In this document: piece after piece, positions 7,843 to 17,135 of the stretch
How positions within the stretch are numbered: the stretch's first letter is position 1
Layout: each line of letters starts with the position of its first letter
Origin: a virus
Direction: 5' to 3' (one strand)
IMG/VR virus record: IMGVR_UViG_3300009183_000201
Coordinates: 1 to 36,401 of that record
Length of the DNA: 36,401 nucleotides
Translations under genes and position numbers: made by a program
Notes under the pieces: model-generated
What the model saw: the letters and a program-made list of their open reading frames with translations, nothing else
What the model was told of the DNA's origin: nothing
Databases searched by the model: none

Positions 7843-10041
7843 CTATGCGGGGCCTAGAGTCGTAACCGTCCCAGACGATCCTCGATATTTGAGAGCGCCT
7901 GCTTCGACATAAAGTTGCCCCATGCCTGCTGGCGAGGTCGTGGGTGCTGTGCCGTTGGCGATACCAATAACCTTTGCCGCTGAAGTACCGAAGGAAGCGA
8001 CTCCGATGCCCACGTTGCCAGTGGAGTCGATCGTTACGCGAGTATTTGTCCCGCCACTCTGTGTTATGAATTTATGACCACTGTAACTAGAACACTCCAC
8101 GTATCCAGAAACAGAATTAGCTTTTATAGTGCTGTTTGTATCACCACTGTTTAAGTTTACTAATGTGTCTGCAGTAACCACTATCCCATTACTAGCGTAG
8201 ATCGTTCCAACAACATGCAACTTTTGCACAGGACTCGTCGTTCCGATGCCCACATTGCCAGTGCTATCTATTGTTAAACCTGTGCTAAAAGAAGTTCCCG
8301 AATTGATTGTCCATTTATTAGCATTAACGCCCCAAGACCACCATTGGCTAGCACCGGCCCCATCGGTTGATGCCATCAGGTTTAGTGCGTTTATTGAATT
8401 TCCGGTCGGGGTCATTTGTGTCAGACGACCCTGACCACCATAGACAGTAGTAATAAGTAATGATGCGTCGGCTGTAGGCGCAGTAGCTCCTATAGTAACT
8501 GCCCCGCCGACTATAGCTACTTTCGCATACGCCCCAGGACTCGGCGTTCCGATGCCCACGTTGCCAGAGGTGTCGATACGCATCGTTTCCGTTGTTCCAC
8601 CGCTGCCTCTGTAAAATGCCAATACTTCTGCTGCTGGCTGGCGAATAGCTGCGTATGTGGTTCCGTCTATTCTTAACTCAACACCACTGCCAGAAGTATT
8701 AGCACCGGCGTTCGCTCTGCTTGCGATAAAATTGCCTATATTACTATAAACACTTCCCGAAACTTCTAATTTAGCCGTCGGACTCGCCGTCCCGATGCCC
8801 AAATTTCCAGATGTATCCAGCGTCATTCTCAATGAGTTATTTGAATAAAACGCAACGGGATGATTTGTTGTTGTCCCAATACCAAGAGAAGTTCCTCCAG
8901 TATTATAGAAAACACCCTTCAGAGTATTAGTAGTATCTGATACAGTAATCCCATCATTTGCGGCCACGGATACATGGAACTTGGATACCGGACTCGTCGT
9001 TCCGATGCCCACGTATGTTCCAACCATTGAAAGAACATCTGTCGTGCCTGCCCCCAAGTGAATATTGGCGTTACCCAATTCCACATAACTAGCTGGCGAG
9101 GTAGTAAACGAGTTATCAACAGCGTATTGCATCCTCCACCCAGCCCCTGTCCAATCGGATCCAGCAGTTCGCCGATATGCCGCTACTTGTAAACGCAATA
9201 TGTTAGAGCTAGAAGCGTTTAACACTTCTAATGGATAAGAGTAATTCGTTGCACTATTACCCAAATTGACCGTCCCATAGGCTGTAAATGCAGAGCCTAT
9301 GTTGGTGGTCATACCTCCAGTAGTACCCACTTGTAATTTTGCTGATGGACTCGCCGTTCCAATGCCCACCTCACCTGTGGTTTTAATCCGCATCCTTTCA
9401 GACTGCGATCCAGTCGTAAAGATAATGGCATCACTCGTACCAGCCCCGCTGGTCGATTGCAATGTCAGAAAGGACGATACAGCAGTGCCGCCGTTGACGA
9501 GTGGGATCACAGCGCTAGTCGTGACCGTAGGCGTGACAATCGTAGGCGAGGTAGCAAATACATTTGCACCTGTACCTGTCTCGTCAGTCAATGCAGCCGC
9601 TAGATTAGCAGAAGACGGCGTAGCTAAGAACGTCGCAACGCTAGTGCCTAATCCACTCACTCCAGTAGAGATAGGGAGGCCCGTGCAGTTCGTCAGAACG
9701 CCAGAAGTTGGAGTTCCTAATAGAGGAGTTACCAACGTCGGACTCGTAGCAAAAACCAATGCCCCTGTCCCCGTCTCATTGGTAACCACGGCAGCCAGAT
9801 TGGCCGAAGACGGCGTCCCCAGGAACGTCGCCACCCCGGTCCCAAGCCCGCTGACCCCGGTGGAGATCGGCAGGCCAAAGCACGTAGAAAGGTCGAATCC
9901 AGACAAAACAACATTGGCCAGCACGTAGCCCCCGCCGTTGACATTGCCTCCCCAGGCGCGAATATCGTTGCCGACGTTGTTCAGGTCAGTGAACGACAAC
10001 ACGTCGGCGCTGGTGAAGTTGACGCGCGATAGCCAGGCCAT
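7843..10041 (-). CDS. Tail fibre with VGIGT repeats
   Basis: 732 residues. The N-terminal 40 residues ([17 protein letters not shown]) are likely the virion-binding end. Residues about 57-170 hold two near-copies of a repeat ([31 protein letters not shown]). The rest is built from repeated blocks of GNVGIGTxSPxxKLxV type, the hallmark of trimeric beta-helical phage fibres. The C-terminus ([14 protein letters not shown]) lacks an obvious self-cleaving chaperone domain. The DNA between about 8040 and 9480 is clearly more AT-rich than the capsid genes, suggesting separate origin. It should recognise the host surface. Confidence 0.88.
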   Translation of the reverse strand: MAWLSRVNFTSADVLSFTDLNNVGNDIRAWGGNVNGGGYVLANVVLSGFDLSTCFGLPISTGVSGLGTGVATFLGTPSSANLAAVVTNETGTGALVFATSPTLVTPLLGTPTSGVLTNCTGLPISTGVSGLGTSVATFLATPSSANLAAALTDETGTGANVFATSPTIVTPTVTTSAVIPLVNGGTAVSSFLTLQSTSGAGTSDAIIFTTGSQSERMRIKTTGEVGIGTASPSAKLQVGTTGGMTTNIGSAFTAYGTVNLGNSATNYSYPLEVLNASSSNILRLQVAAYRRTAGSDWTGAGWRMQYAVDNSFTTSPASYVELGNANIHLGAGTTDVLSMVGTYVGIGTTSPVSKFHVSVAANDGITVSDTTNTLKGVFYNTGGTSLGIGTTTNHPVAFYSNNSLRMTLDTSGNLGIGTASPTAKLEVSGSVYSNIGNFIASRANAGANTSGSGVELRIDGTTYAAIRQPAAEVLAFYRGSGGTTETMRIDTSGNVGIGTPSPGAYAKVAIVGGAVTIGATAPTADASLLITTVYGGQGRLTQMTPTGNSINALNLMASTDGAGASQWWSWGVNANKWTINSGTSFSTGLTIDSTGNVGIGTTSPVQKLHVVGTIYASNGIVVTADTLVNLNSGDTNSTIKANSVSGYVECSSYSGHKFITQSGGTNTRVTIDSTGNVGIGVASFGTSAAKVIGIANGTAPTTSPAGMGQLYVEAGALKYRGSSGTVTTLGPA
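8003..9368 (-). repeat. Dispersed repeat encoding VGIGT fibre motif
   Basis: Six copies of the plus-strand core CCGATGCCCA (one with CCAATGCCCA) start at 8003, 8243, 8549, 8792, 9002 and 9359. Most are preceded by GGACTCGYCGTTCC-like sequence and followed by a variable segment. On the coding strand they encode VGIGT/S-SP. Spacing is irregular, 210 to 357 bases, so this is a protein-module repeat rather than a tandem DNA repeat. It could be a target for recombination that reshuffles fibre modules. Confidence 0.85.
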
Positions 10042-10275
10042 CTACCCCTCCTTCTGCTCGATCAGGGTGAGCGACTTGCAATCTTCAGCCAGCCGGAACT
10101 GTGCAGATTCTGGCACATTGGCGCATTCAAGAACGGTCGCCAAAACAGCCTGCACGGCCATCTGGAATGATTTCTGCAAATCCTGCAGAGGCTTCAATTG
10201 CCCCTCCACAAGTTGCAATTCCTTCAGTAGTTGCGCAATGCGCTGTTGCGAATTTTCAGTGAGTGTGATGGTCAT
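10042..10275 (-). CDS. Small coiled-coil protein between fibre genes
   Basis: 77 residues beginning MTITLTENSQQRIAQLL. The ATG at 10275 has AGGA five bases upstream; the alternative four codons earlier has a poorer site. Residues 8-55 are a Leu/Gln-rich helix (QLLKELQLVEGQLKPLQ) likely to form a coiled coil, followed by a short tail with two cysteines. It lies between two fibre genes and may act in fibre assembly or as a small trimerising virion component; no family recognised. Confidence 0.65.
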   Translation of the reverse strand: MTITLTENSQQRIAQLLKELQLVEGQLKPLQDLQKSFQMAVQAVLATVLECANVPESAQFRLAEDCKSLTLIEQKEG

Positions 10276-10289
10276 AGTGTCCTGCATAA

Positions 10290-13200
10290 TTAAACTCGAA
10301 TGCCCCCCGTGAAAGTTAAGGTGGTGGTAACTGTTGAGCTAAACGCTAAAAAACTGGCCGTCTGGTTGACGCTTGAGTGGTCCTTGTAATTGATCGTCAC
10401 CAGCGTCGTATTGATACCGGTCACTGGCAATATGCTGCCCGTCACGCCGACGGACCCACCGACCTGGTAGCCACCATCCGCGCGGCAGCGACCATCGGAA
10501 CCGCTTAGCCGGATGTAGCTGGAGGCGGTCGCGCCGTACACGACGACTTCCCCAGCGCCGCTAGAGGTTGGATCGCGGTTCACCGTCACCGCGTAAAAGT
10601 TGCTTTGATAGTTGCCAGATCCGTATACGACCATCCCGCGGGAGATGAACCACGTCGTATCGCTGCCGGAGGCCGGGTTGACGCCGTTTGAAATGCGCAT
10701 ACCAGCCGTCGTGTAGGCGGTGTCGTATGTCGTCTGCGACAGCAGGATCTTGTTGTTGCTATTATTCGCCGCAGCGTAGTCGATGGTGATCTGCCCGCTG
10801 GTGTTGGCCTTGATCACGCCGGTGCCGTAGCTGGTGCCACCGACAGACAACGCCTTGAACCATGCTCCCTCGTTACCGCTCTCCACGCCAATGAAGCCAA
10901 TCTGACTGCCGGCCGCGTTGTAAACTCCAAACTTCCCCGGCTTCGAGCCGCCGCCGCCGACGTTGATCTCCGTTGCGTCGAGCTTGTCGGAGCTGATGGC
11001 GTTCGCGGCGATCTTGCCGGTCGTAATGGAGCCAGCCAAAATCTTAGAAGCGATGATGGCGTCGGTGGCGATGTCACCGGCCACAATGCTAAGGGCTGCA
11101 ATTTTACCGGCCACAATAGCCCCGGCCGCAATCTCTGTTGCTGTTACGGCTCCAGCGTTTATCTTTACGGTCGTAATCGAACCGGCCAGAATCTTGGACG
11201 CTGTTATGGCATCGGTTGCAATGTCACCCGCCACGATGGATAGAGCGGCAATCTTCCCCGCCGTTACAGCGCTTGCCGCAATGGCCGGAGAGGTGACAGC
11301 CCCGGCCGCGATCTTCGCCACTGTCACCGCCGCGCTAGCCAGCTTTAAATCGTCTACCGCTCCGTTAACCAAAGCAGCATTGCCAACCGCTCCTGCTGCA
11401 ATCAAACTTGCATCAATACCAGATGCGGAAACCCGCAGATTGCCAGATGCGTCGACCGTCATGGCCACGCCAGTCTTGATCTGCAAAAACGTGCCATTGA
11501 TCGTGAAATTATCTGTTGATGCCGGCAGGAATCTACGAAGGTCTAGCGTACCGGCGACGGATCCGATCAGCAAATTGCCCTGGGGCGTGGTGCCGACTTC
11601 CGTATTGATGCGCCCGTTGACGTCGTACGCCACGAGCTTGGCCGTGACCGTTGTGGACGTAGCCGGGTTCGGGATGGTGACGGCGATCGGCGAGGGAGTC
11701 GCTTTCGTCGATGCCAGCAAAGTCGCGCCGTCGTACACTCGCAACTCGACGCCGCCAAACGTCGAGTCCAGCGGCGGGCTGAAAGTCGCCGTAATTCGCT
11801 GCAAGGTCGTGCCATCAGACGCCGCTACGGTCGCGGCCGCAAAGCTCGTGCCAAATACGTTCAGCGTGTACTCCGACCCTGCCGCGCCGAGTGGAGGCGG
11901 AACGACGGCGAGCGTGCTGGTAGGCGTCCCTGCCATCGGCGAGCGCCCGTCGGTGTTCGCGTTGGCGTTGTTGTCCTGCGAGACGCCATAGAACACCCAC
12001 GATTGAGAACTCGTCGGAAATACGGCCAGTTGGATTGTCAGCTGGCTGCCAGTTTCGGCACCGCTCATCTGATACTTATTGCCATCTGGGGTGTGCAGCC
12101 ACACGACCACGCCGCCCCACCGTGCTTGCGCATCGGCTCCCACCGGCTTCACCCACGTCACATCAATCAGCAACTGCTTCAGGCCTTGACCGTTGACGAA
12201 GTAGCGCGGGTTGGTAACGCTGAAAGACGTCACATTGTCTGCGTATTTGCCTTCGGGTGGACGACTGACGAGCGGCCACGTAACCGTCGCCAGTGCCGAT
12301 GGAGTGAGATTCTCGACGATGCTATTGAGCCGGGGCTCCTCTGAAGCATCCATCGAGACGAACCAGCACTTGATTACGCTGGTGCCGACGAACAAATCGT
12401 ACCAATCGGATCGAGCAGTCGTTCCGTTGACGGCCAGGGTTGGCCCGTTCGCGCGCCGCCCGTTGTCGTACTCATAAACAATCTGGACGCCACCAAATTC
12501 AAGCTGCCATGCCGCCGGCGGGTTCGTCGGCGCGGTCCAAGTGAACACGATACTGTACTTCGGGCTGCTCACTTGCGTATCGTCGTATTCGACCGCAACG
12601 CCAGCACCAGTCACCAGGCGAGCAAACTCCTCACCGGATTGATAGGCGTTCGCCGTGACGACAAGAGTTATTGACGGAGTTGGCCCAGCTTGATTGGCGC
12701 GGACCAACGCATTTTCCGTCGTCGCGCTGCGGCTTTGCAAATAGAATCGCTTCGTGACTGTTTCGGTTGGCCGCGGCAACAGCAGCACCACCGGGCTTGC
12801 GCCAAATACGCCACGATCAATCGGAGCCCAGGCCCCCCCGAGATTCCGCGTCCCGTCCAGCGGGACAGTGCCGTTCATGGGCGCGCCCTGCGAAGAGGAT
12901 TGATCGATCTCCTCCTCCCATATGTGCACTCCCTCCCACACGCCCAGCGGCGAGGGAGGGGTGAAAGTCAGTCGAACTCGAATCTGCTTGTCGTCGGCGT
13001 ACTCGTACGTTGCAGCAATGCCCGTCACATCGCCCGCCGTCCCAGAGGTAACCGCGAACCGCGTCGACGACAGCACCCAGGCGGACACCTCCTCCTGGTA
13101 GGTGGCTGACCGTGCGCGCAGCAGGCAATACTGAGTCGAGGCAGGCAACGGCCAGTAGCCAGAAGTCAGCACCGGACTCGAGGCGTCCACCGAGCCGAGC

Positions 13201-13484
13201 GTTATCCAATCGGACACCGCCGTGCCGCCGGTCGGAGCATCCCAAAACTGAGCCTGCACTTCAAACACGACTACATCGCCCAGCGGCGTCGGCGGAGTGA
13301 TGGTCGTCACGATGCCGTAGGAATCCGGATCCTTCAGCAGTAGCGCACCCACCACCGCTACGGGAGGCGCGGGAGTGACTAGCACGTTCTGCCTGGTCAG
13401 AGACTCTAGGAACCGTATCCAAGGCACGGTGATAAAGCCAGCGTCGTCGAAGAAGGGGTTCCGAATAGGCATCTGCGGGATCAT
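10290..13484 (-). CDS. Large tail tip / fibre protein, beta-sandwich repeats
   Basis: 1064 residues. The N-terminus (PIRNPFFDDAGFITVPWIRF) looks like an attachment module. Residues about 50-640 contain roughly five beta-sandwich repeats, each marked by phrases like RVRLTFTPPSPLGVWEGVHI, resembling fibronectin-III-type domains. Residues about 680-860 are short repeats of AxAVTAGKIAAxxI type, the pattern of a triple-stranded fibre shaft. A GGGGSKPGKFGVYN linker leads to a C-terminal beta-rich tip. It lies where P22 has its tail needle gene. The start overlaps the gp10-like stop by ATGA. It likely forms the central tail or a receptor-binding fibre. Confidence 0.8.
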   Translation of the reverse strand: MIPQMPIRNPFFDDAGFITVPWIRFLESLTRQNVLVTPAPPVAVVGALLLKDPDSYGIVTTITPPTPLGDVVVFEVQAQFWDAPTGGTAVSDWITLGSVDASSPVLTSGYWPLPASTQYCLLRARSATYQEEVSAWVLSSTRFAVTSGTAGDVTGIAATYEYADDKQIRVRLTFTPPSPLGVWEGVHIWEEEIDQSSSQGAPMNGTVPLDGTRNLGGAWAPIDRGVFGASPVVLLLPRPTETVTKRFYLQSRSATTENALVRANQAGPTPSITLVVTANAYQSGEEFARLVTGAGVAVEYDDTQVSSPKYSIVFTWTAPTNPPAAWQLEFGGVQIVYEYDNGRRANGPTLAVNGTTARSDWYDLFVGTSVIKCWFVSMDASEEPRLNSIVENLTPSALATVTWPLVSRPPEGKYADNVTSFSVTNPRYFVNGQGLKQLLIDVTWVKPVGADAQARWGGVVVWLHTPDGNKYQMSGAETGSQLTIQLAVFPTSSQSWVFYGVSQDNNANANTDGRSPMAGTPTSTLAVVPPPLGAAGSEYTLNVFGTSFAAATVAASDGTTLQRITATFSPPLDSTFGGVELRVYDGATLLASTKATPSPIAVTIPNPATSTTVTAKLVAYDVNGRINTEVGTTPQGNLLIGSVAGTLDLRRFLPASTDNFTINGTFLQIKTGVAMTVDASGNLRVSASGIDASLIAAGAVGNAALVNGAVDDLKLASAAVTVAKIAAGAVTSPAIAASAVTAGKIAALSIVAGDIATDAITASKILAGSITTVKINAGAVTATEIAAGAIVAGKIAALSIVAGDIATDAIIASKILAGSITTGKIAANAISSDKLDATEINVGGGGSKPGKFGVYNAAGSQIGFIGVESGNEGAWFKALSVGGTSYGTGVIKANTSGQITIDYAAANNSNNKILLSQTTYDTAYTTAGMRISNGVNPASGSDTTWFISRGMVVYGSGNYQSNFYAVTVNRDPTSSGAGEVVVYGATASSYIRLSGSDGRCRADGGYQVGGSVGVTGSILPVTGINTTLVTINYKDHSSVNQTASFLAFSSTVTTTLTFTGGIRV
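11012..11262 (-). repeat. 150-bp period internal duplication in fibre shaft
   Basis: Two segments of about 101 bases (roughly 11012-11112 and 11162-11262) are offset by exactly 150 bases. They encode the same stretch: AGKIAALSIVAGDIATDAI followed by ASKILAGSITT. Third-codon positions differ widely while the protein is nearly identical, so the duplication is old and selected at protein level. This lengthened the fibre shaft by 50 residues. Confidence 0.85.
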
Positions 13485-14926
13485 GCTTTCCCCCCTGTCA
13501 CCTGGAGATACGCATCAATCAAAGCGACGCGCTGCTGCGCCTCCGTCGTAACGCGGAAGACGCGGTCGCGGCTGCTGCCCAATCGGTTCCAGATCACCCG
13601 CTGCTTGTAGCTCCCAGACGACCCCAGAGACTTGCTGATGGGCGTGTTGAAGGTGTGTCCGCCATCATCGGACCAGTCGAGCGACACCGTCGCGCCGCTA
13701 GTGAGCCCCACCTCGAGGTCCAGCTGTAGCCGGTGATAGAAGGCGCGCATCTGCTCTTCCGAGATGTGCGGCGCCGTCCGGATGCGCCGAATCGGTTGCC
13801 CATCGTCCAGATACGTCGTCGCAGATAAGTTGTAGATTTCGCCCGAATTGTAGGCCCCGACCAGTTGTTGCCCAAAGACGTAGGCGTTACAACGCGCCCG
13901 GTACTGGCCGACTGTACTGCTCGTGAGCGAGGTGCGCTCGTGCCACATCTTGCTGGTGAGGTCATACACCCACGTCGCCGCGGCGGTCGGAAACGTGAGC
14001 ACCCAAAAGATATGCCCGCGATCCGTGTAACTCCAGCTCATGGCATCTGCTACCGTCGTGTACCCAGCCCACGCCTGCTCCACCGCATGCGTCGAGACTC
14101 GCTGCGGCTGATAGCCCTGCGCAATCCAGGCTGTGGTGCGGCCTATGGCGTCGCCGCCCAGCCAGCCGACATTCGTGCCCAGACCAATCGGCGAGAACGT
14201 GGCGACGCACCCCTCGTGGATGAATGCTCCCGGTTGCCGACGGAACGGGAAGTCGGCCGTGCCGTCATTTATCCACACTTCGGTCGTCTGATTCCCAAAT
14301 AGCCACAGCTCCGACTGATAGCTCAATATGCTGTTGATGTTGTCTGGATACCCTTCTTTAGAGGCAAACTCAAGAGCGGACCAAGTGGTCCCTTGATTAA
14401 GATCAGAAATAAAGAACTTCTTCGACTCGTACTTCGCACCGATGAAATAACCGTCTAAAAACGTACCGGTACTAGCCGTGTTAATCTGCCCGCCTGGATA
14501 AATTGCGCTGATGTCTGGGTCCGCGGGCACAGGCGCAAAACTCAAGGAAGTCCCATTGTGAACGTACGCGTAGCCAGCGCTGACGACGAACAACTGCGTG
14601 CCGTTCGGCCAAATCTGCACCGGGCTGTTCGCCGCGTCATTGGCAATGGTGCCGAGCTCCACGGTCGGATTCAGGCTTGGGTTGCTGAACACCTCGTACA
14701 ATTTGGTGCCCGCGGCAACGAATAACCGGGTGTCGGTTGCGAACATCCCGCGGATTGGCGATTGCGCCAGCGTGGTAAATAGGCCCAGGCCAGGTGTGCC
14801 ATACAGCACCACCTTCGCCTTCCCCGTGCCGCTTTCGACGAACTCAGGGTACAGGTTCACGGTGCGCTGGGCGTCGACATTCACCGACTCGGAAACGTAC
14901 GTCGGGCCGACAAAGTTAAACTTCAC
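13481..14926 (-). CDS. Packaged DNA stabilization protein, P22 gp10-like
   Basis: About 481 residues from the GTG at 14926, which has GGAGGA just upstream; a GTG at 14950 gives eight more residues but has no properly spaced site. The protein has the gp10 layout: N-terminal LYPE-VESGTGKAKVVLYGTPG region, a seven-bladed propeller-like body (DGYFIGAKYESKKFFISDLN, then YPDNINSILSYQSELWLFG) and a C-terminal beta domain ending RVIWNRLGSSRDRVFRV. P22 gp10 (472 residues) plugs the portal-gp4 tube after packaging and carries the tail tip. Gene order right after the gp4-like genes supports the call. Confidence 0.88.
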   Translation of the reverse strand: MKFNFVGPTYVSESVNVDAQRTVNLYPEFVESGTGKAKVVLYGTPGLGLFTTLAQSPIRGMFATDTRLFVAAGTKLYEVFSNPSLNPTVELGTIANDAANSPVQIWPNGTQLFVVSAGYAYVHNGTSLSFAPVPADPDISAIYPGGQINTASTGTFLDGYFIGAKYESKKFFISDLNQGTTWSALEFASKEGYPDNINSILSYQSELWLFGNQTTEVWINDGTADFPFRRQPGAFIHEGCVATFSPIGLGTNVGWLGGDAIGRTTAWIAQGYQPQRVSTHAVEQAWAGYTTVADAMSWSYTDRGHIFWVLTFPTAAATWVYDLTSKMWHERTSLTSSTVGQYRARCNAYVFGQQLVGAYNSGEIYNLSATTYLDDGQPIRRIRTAPHISEEQMRAFYHRLQLDLEVGLTSGATVSLDWSDDGGHTFNTPISKSLGSSGSYKQRVIWNRLGSSRDRVFRVTTEAQQRVALIDAYLQVTGGKA

Positions 14927-15620
14927 CCGTCCTCCAATCGAAAGCAGCACCTCGGCCAGTCATCGCCGCGTCGACTGCCATCTCAAGGTTTGGCGCATTG
15001 GTTGTCTTGATCCGCGACAAACTCTCGACAGCCATCGCAGCCACATCGGGCCGCGGCATCTTGCCCCACTCGGGAGCCAGGCGCAGCGCCAGGTTGTAGC
15101 GGATGGCGTCGGCGTACCCGGGTGGCAGCGTAAGCGTGTCCGACACCAACGCAAACGTGCTGATAGGCCCATAGGTGTACAGCACTAAGTTCCGCACTTC
15201 GGTCGGCGTCGGGTAGACAAACACGGTCCCGTTCGGGAAGCTGGGCTTGTAAAAGACCTGCGTTGGTTGCGTTGACAGCAAACCCTTTATCCGCACCCTA
15301 GAGTATTCGTCCTCGGTCAGTTGATCGAGCGGGATTTCGGTCGTGGCGTCGATCATCAGCCCGACATGGTCCAAGCTCAGGGGGCGCGCCAGCGTCCAGT
15401 TCGCGCCCGACGGCCCGATGGTGTAATAAGTCAGGTTGGCCTGGAGCGGGAACAAGTTGCGATCGACGGCGTACACCAGCAGGCGTTCGTTCGCCCACGA
15501 TTCCAACATGCGGTTCAAAACGAACAACGCGTCGGTCGTCTCGGAAGGGCCCGCGACGCGGCCCGGGCCTAACTGCCCAATCAGCCGCAGCGACGATGTA
15601 ATGATCTCCAGGACTGTCAT
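14916..15620 (-). CDS. gp4-like tail accessory factor, paralogue 3
   Basis: 234 residues. It shares the family frame with its two neighbours: start MTVxxxIxxxLRxIG, a conserved NRMLESWANE helix, the YTIGPSG beta hairpin, TLPPGYADAIRYNLALRLAPE, and a C-terminal helix. It is clearly more diverged than the other two and has an extra C-terminal tail (DAAMTGRGAAFDWRTGEV). In P22, gp4 binds the portal after packaging and extends the tube for gp10. GAAGG lies eight bases before its ATG. Being adjacent to gp10, this copy may be the one contacting it. Confidence 0.8.
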   Translation of the reverse strand: MTVLEIITSSLRLIGQLGPGRVAGPSETTDALFVLNRMLESWANERLLVYAVDRNLFPLQANLTYYTIGPSGANWTLARPLSLDHVGLMIDATTEIPLDQLTEDEYSRVRIKGLLSTQPTQVFYKPSFPNGTVFVYPTPTEVRNLVLYTYGPISTFALVSDTLTLPPGYADAIRYNLALRLAPEWGKMPRPDVAAMAVESLSRIKTTNAPNLEMAVDAAMTGRGAAFDWRTGEV

Positions 15621-15623
15621 GTG

Positions 15624-16280
15624 TTACGCCTTCGGGGGTTCCGCCCCGCCTTCTCCGAGCACCTGCGCGTTCAGCTGCGACAGCGCAGCCAGCGATTGCG
15701 TCGCGCCCTGCACGATCTCCTGCGACACCGTCCGCCCATAGCTGGGCGCAATGTCGACGGCGAGGTTGTAGGTCAGCGCGCGCTCGTAGCCGGCGGGTAA
15801 TGTTACCGTCGTCGCAAGGGTGGCGAACTCGGTTAAAGCCTTGAGCGAGTAGAGGATCAGGTTCCCGGCCGTCGGCTTCGGGTAGAGGAAGATGTTGCCG
15901 GTGGGGCTGCCACCATCCCAGAACATTGCATCGGCGAACTTGCCGGTTGCGGCCTTATCGAGGATCATAGACCACTGCTCCGCGGGGATAATCGATACTG
16001 GCTGCTCCACCGTGCCGGTCGACACCGAGGCAGCTTTAATCTTCAGCGGCCGTGCCGTGTTGAAGGTTTGCCCTGTGCCGATCGTGTAGGAAGCGGCACC
16101 CGTCAACGTAAAGCTCTCCCGCGTCACCTGGTACACCGGGAGGCCCGCGGAGCTCCAGCTGGAGAGCAGGTTATTCAGACGGGTGAGGGCGTCCGCGGAC
16201 TCCTCCGCGCTCGCCTGACGCCCGGTGCGTAGCTCCCCGATCGCACGTAACGCCTGGTCGATGAGATTCTGGACTGTCAT
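15624..16280 (-). CDS. gp4-like tail accessory factor, paralogue 2
   Basis: 218 residues, colinear with the copy directly upstream over the full length and close to half identical by eye: MTVQNLIDQALRAIGEL, LPVYQVTRESFTLTG, SYTIGTGQTFNTARP, FWDGGSPTGNIFLYP and TLPAGYERALTYNLAVD. Its ATG overlaps the previous stop by ATGA and a GGGAG site precedes it. The family joins the portal ring to the tail tube. Both copies look intact, with no stop or frameshift, so both are probably used. Confidence 0.8.
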   Translation of the reverse strand: MTVQNLIDQALRAIGELRTGRQASAEESADALTRLNNLLSSWSSAGLPVYQVTRESFTLTGAASYTIGTGQTFNTARPLKIKAASVSTGTVEQPVSIIPAEQWSMILDKAATGKFADAMFWDGGSPTGNIFLYPKPTAGNLILYSLKALTEFATLATTVTLPAGYERALTYNLAVDIAPSYGRTVSQEIVQGATQSLAALSQLNAQVLGEGGAEPPKA

Positions 16281-16933
16281 TGAGCAACTCCCGCCGGGGC
16301 GGCTTCACCCAGGACGATCTGATTGAGGTTGGTCAGGGCCGTCTTCGACTCGGCGGCAGCAACTGAGGCTTCGGGCGACAATTGCCGGCCGTACTCGGCG
16401 GCAAGGTCGGACGCTAGTGCAAACCGCAAGGCGCGCTCGTAGCCAGGCGGAAGCGTCACTGTGTCACCCAGCGCTGAAAACGTCGTCAGCGGCTTGTAGC
16501 TGTACAGCAAAATGGATCCTGAAGTCGGTGCTGGCCACAGATGTATCGTGCCGGTGGGAAACCCGGCATCCCAGAACAACCGCTCGGCGAACGTGCCCGT
16601 GCGCCCCTGGTCGATGATCTCGGCCCACTGCGCTGCCGAGACAATCTCGACGGGCTTCTCGACCGACGAGTTAACGACAGCCGCGGCCACCAGGCGCACC
16701 GGCCGCGTCGTGTTGAACGACTGACCCGTGCCGATCGTGTAGGATGCCGGGCCGGTCAGCGAGAACGTCTCGCGCGTGATCTGGTAGATGGGCAGCCCCA
16801 GCGCTGTCCACGACTCAATAATTTGATTTAGAGCGGAAAACGAATCGTTAGATTCATCCGCCGACGGCGACTCTCCACTGGCAATGACGCCCAGGGTCCG
16901 CAACGCCGAATTGACCAATTGCTGTACTGTCAT
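16277..16933 (-). CDS. gp4-like tail accessory factor, paralogue 1
   Basis: 218 residues beginning MTVQQLVNSALRTLGVIAS. Conserved family blocks include LPIYQITRETFSLTG, SYTIGTGQSFNTTRP, FWDAGFPTGTIHLWPAP and TLPPGYERALRFALASD. The start codon overlaps the stop of the small gene upstream (ATGA) and AAGGA lies seven bases before it. It is the first of three tandem paralogues placed where P22 has one gp4. P22 gp4 also has a muramidase-like activity; I see no clear catalytic motif here and make no such claim. Confidence 0.8.
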   Translation of the reverse strand: MTVQQLVNSALRTLGVIASGESPSADESNDSFSALNQIIESWTALGLPIYQITRETFSLTGPASYTIGTGQSFNTTRPVRLVAAAVVNSSVEKPVEIVSAAQWAEIIDQGRTGTFAERLFWDAGFPTGTIHLWPAPTSGSILLYSYKPLTTFSALGDTVTLPPGYERALRFALASDLAAEYGRQLSPEASVAAAESKTALTNLNQIVLGEAAPAGVAQ

Positions 16934-17088
16934 TTCCGTTTCCTTGTGGTCGGCTTGGGTTCGTCTGCCTGCTCAGCGAAGGCAGCAGGTGTCTCCGCCC
17001 ACTCCGCGCCCAAAGCAGATTGTTCGTCGGGATCCTGCACCAGCTGGGCGGCCTCGGTGCGGTGATATAACCATTTGGGGTAGTGCAT
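16930..17088 (-). CDS. 52-residue small phage protein after coat gene
   Basis: A short gene from the ATG at 17088 (GAGGAG just upstream) to a TGA that overlaps the first gp4-like start by ATGA. The protein begins MHYPKWLYHRTEAAQLVQDP and contains EQSALGAEWAETPAAF, then a basic tail PTTRKRK. The pattern YPKxLYH...VxDxxEExALGxxW is common in small phage proteins near head genes, often annotated only as hypothetical. It probably belongs to the head-completion region; function unknown. Confidence 0.75.
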   Translation of the reverse strand: MHYPKWLYHRTEAAQLVQDPDEQSALGAEWAETPAAFAEQADEPKPTTRKRK

Positions 17089-17102
17089 GGGCTCCTCTTG
17101 GG

Positions 17103-17125
17103 AAAGGGGCAGGCTTCCCTGCCCC
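17103..17125 (-). terminator. Hairpin after coat gene, weak intrinsic terminator
   Basis: On the minus strand, 11 bases beyond the coat stop, GGGGCAGG (17125-17118), loop GAAG, CCTGCCCC (17113-17106) form an 8-bp stem with only three T after it. The short T-run suggests partial termination or protection of the coat mRNA, so coat would be made in excess over the tail-connector genes downstream. Confidence 0.6.
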
Positions 17126-17135
17126 CTCTTTACTG

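Noticed and set aside
9299-9928. Long open frame on the plus strand across the fibre gene
   Set aside because: It is the antisense image of repetitive fibre codons (Val/Pro-rich mirror), with no ribosome binding site.
10963-11991. 342-codon plus-strand frame
   Set aside because: It mirrors the low-complexity shaft repeats of the minus-strand fibre gene and shows no independent signals.
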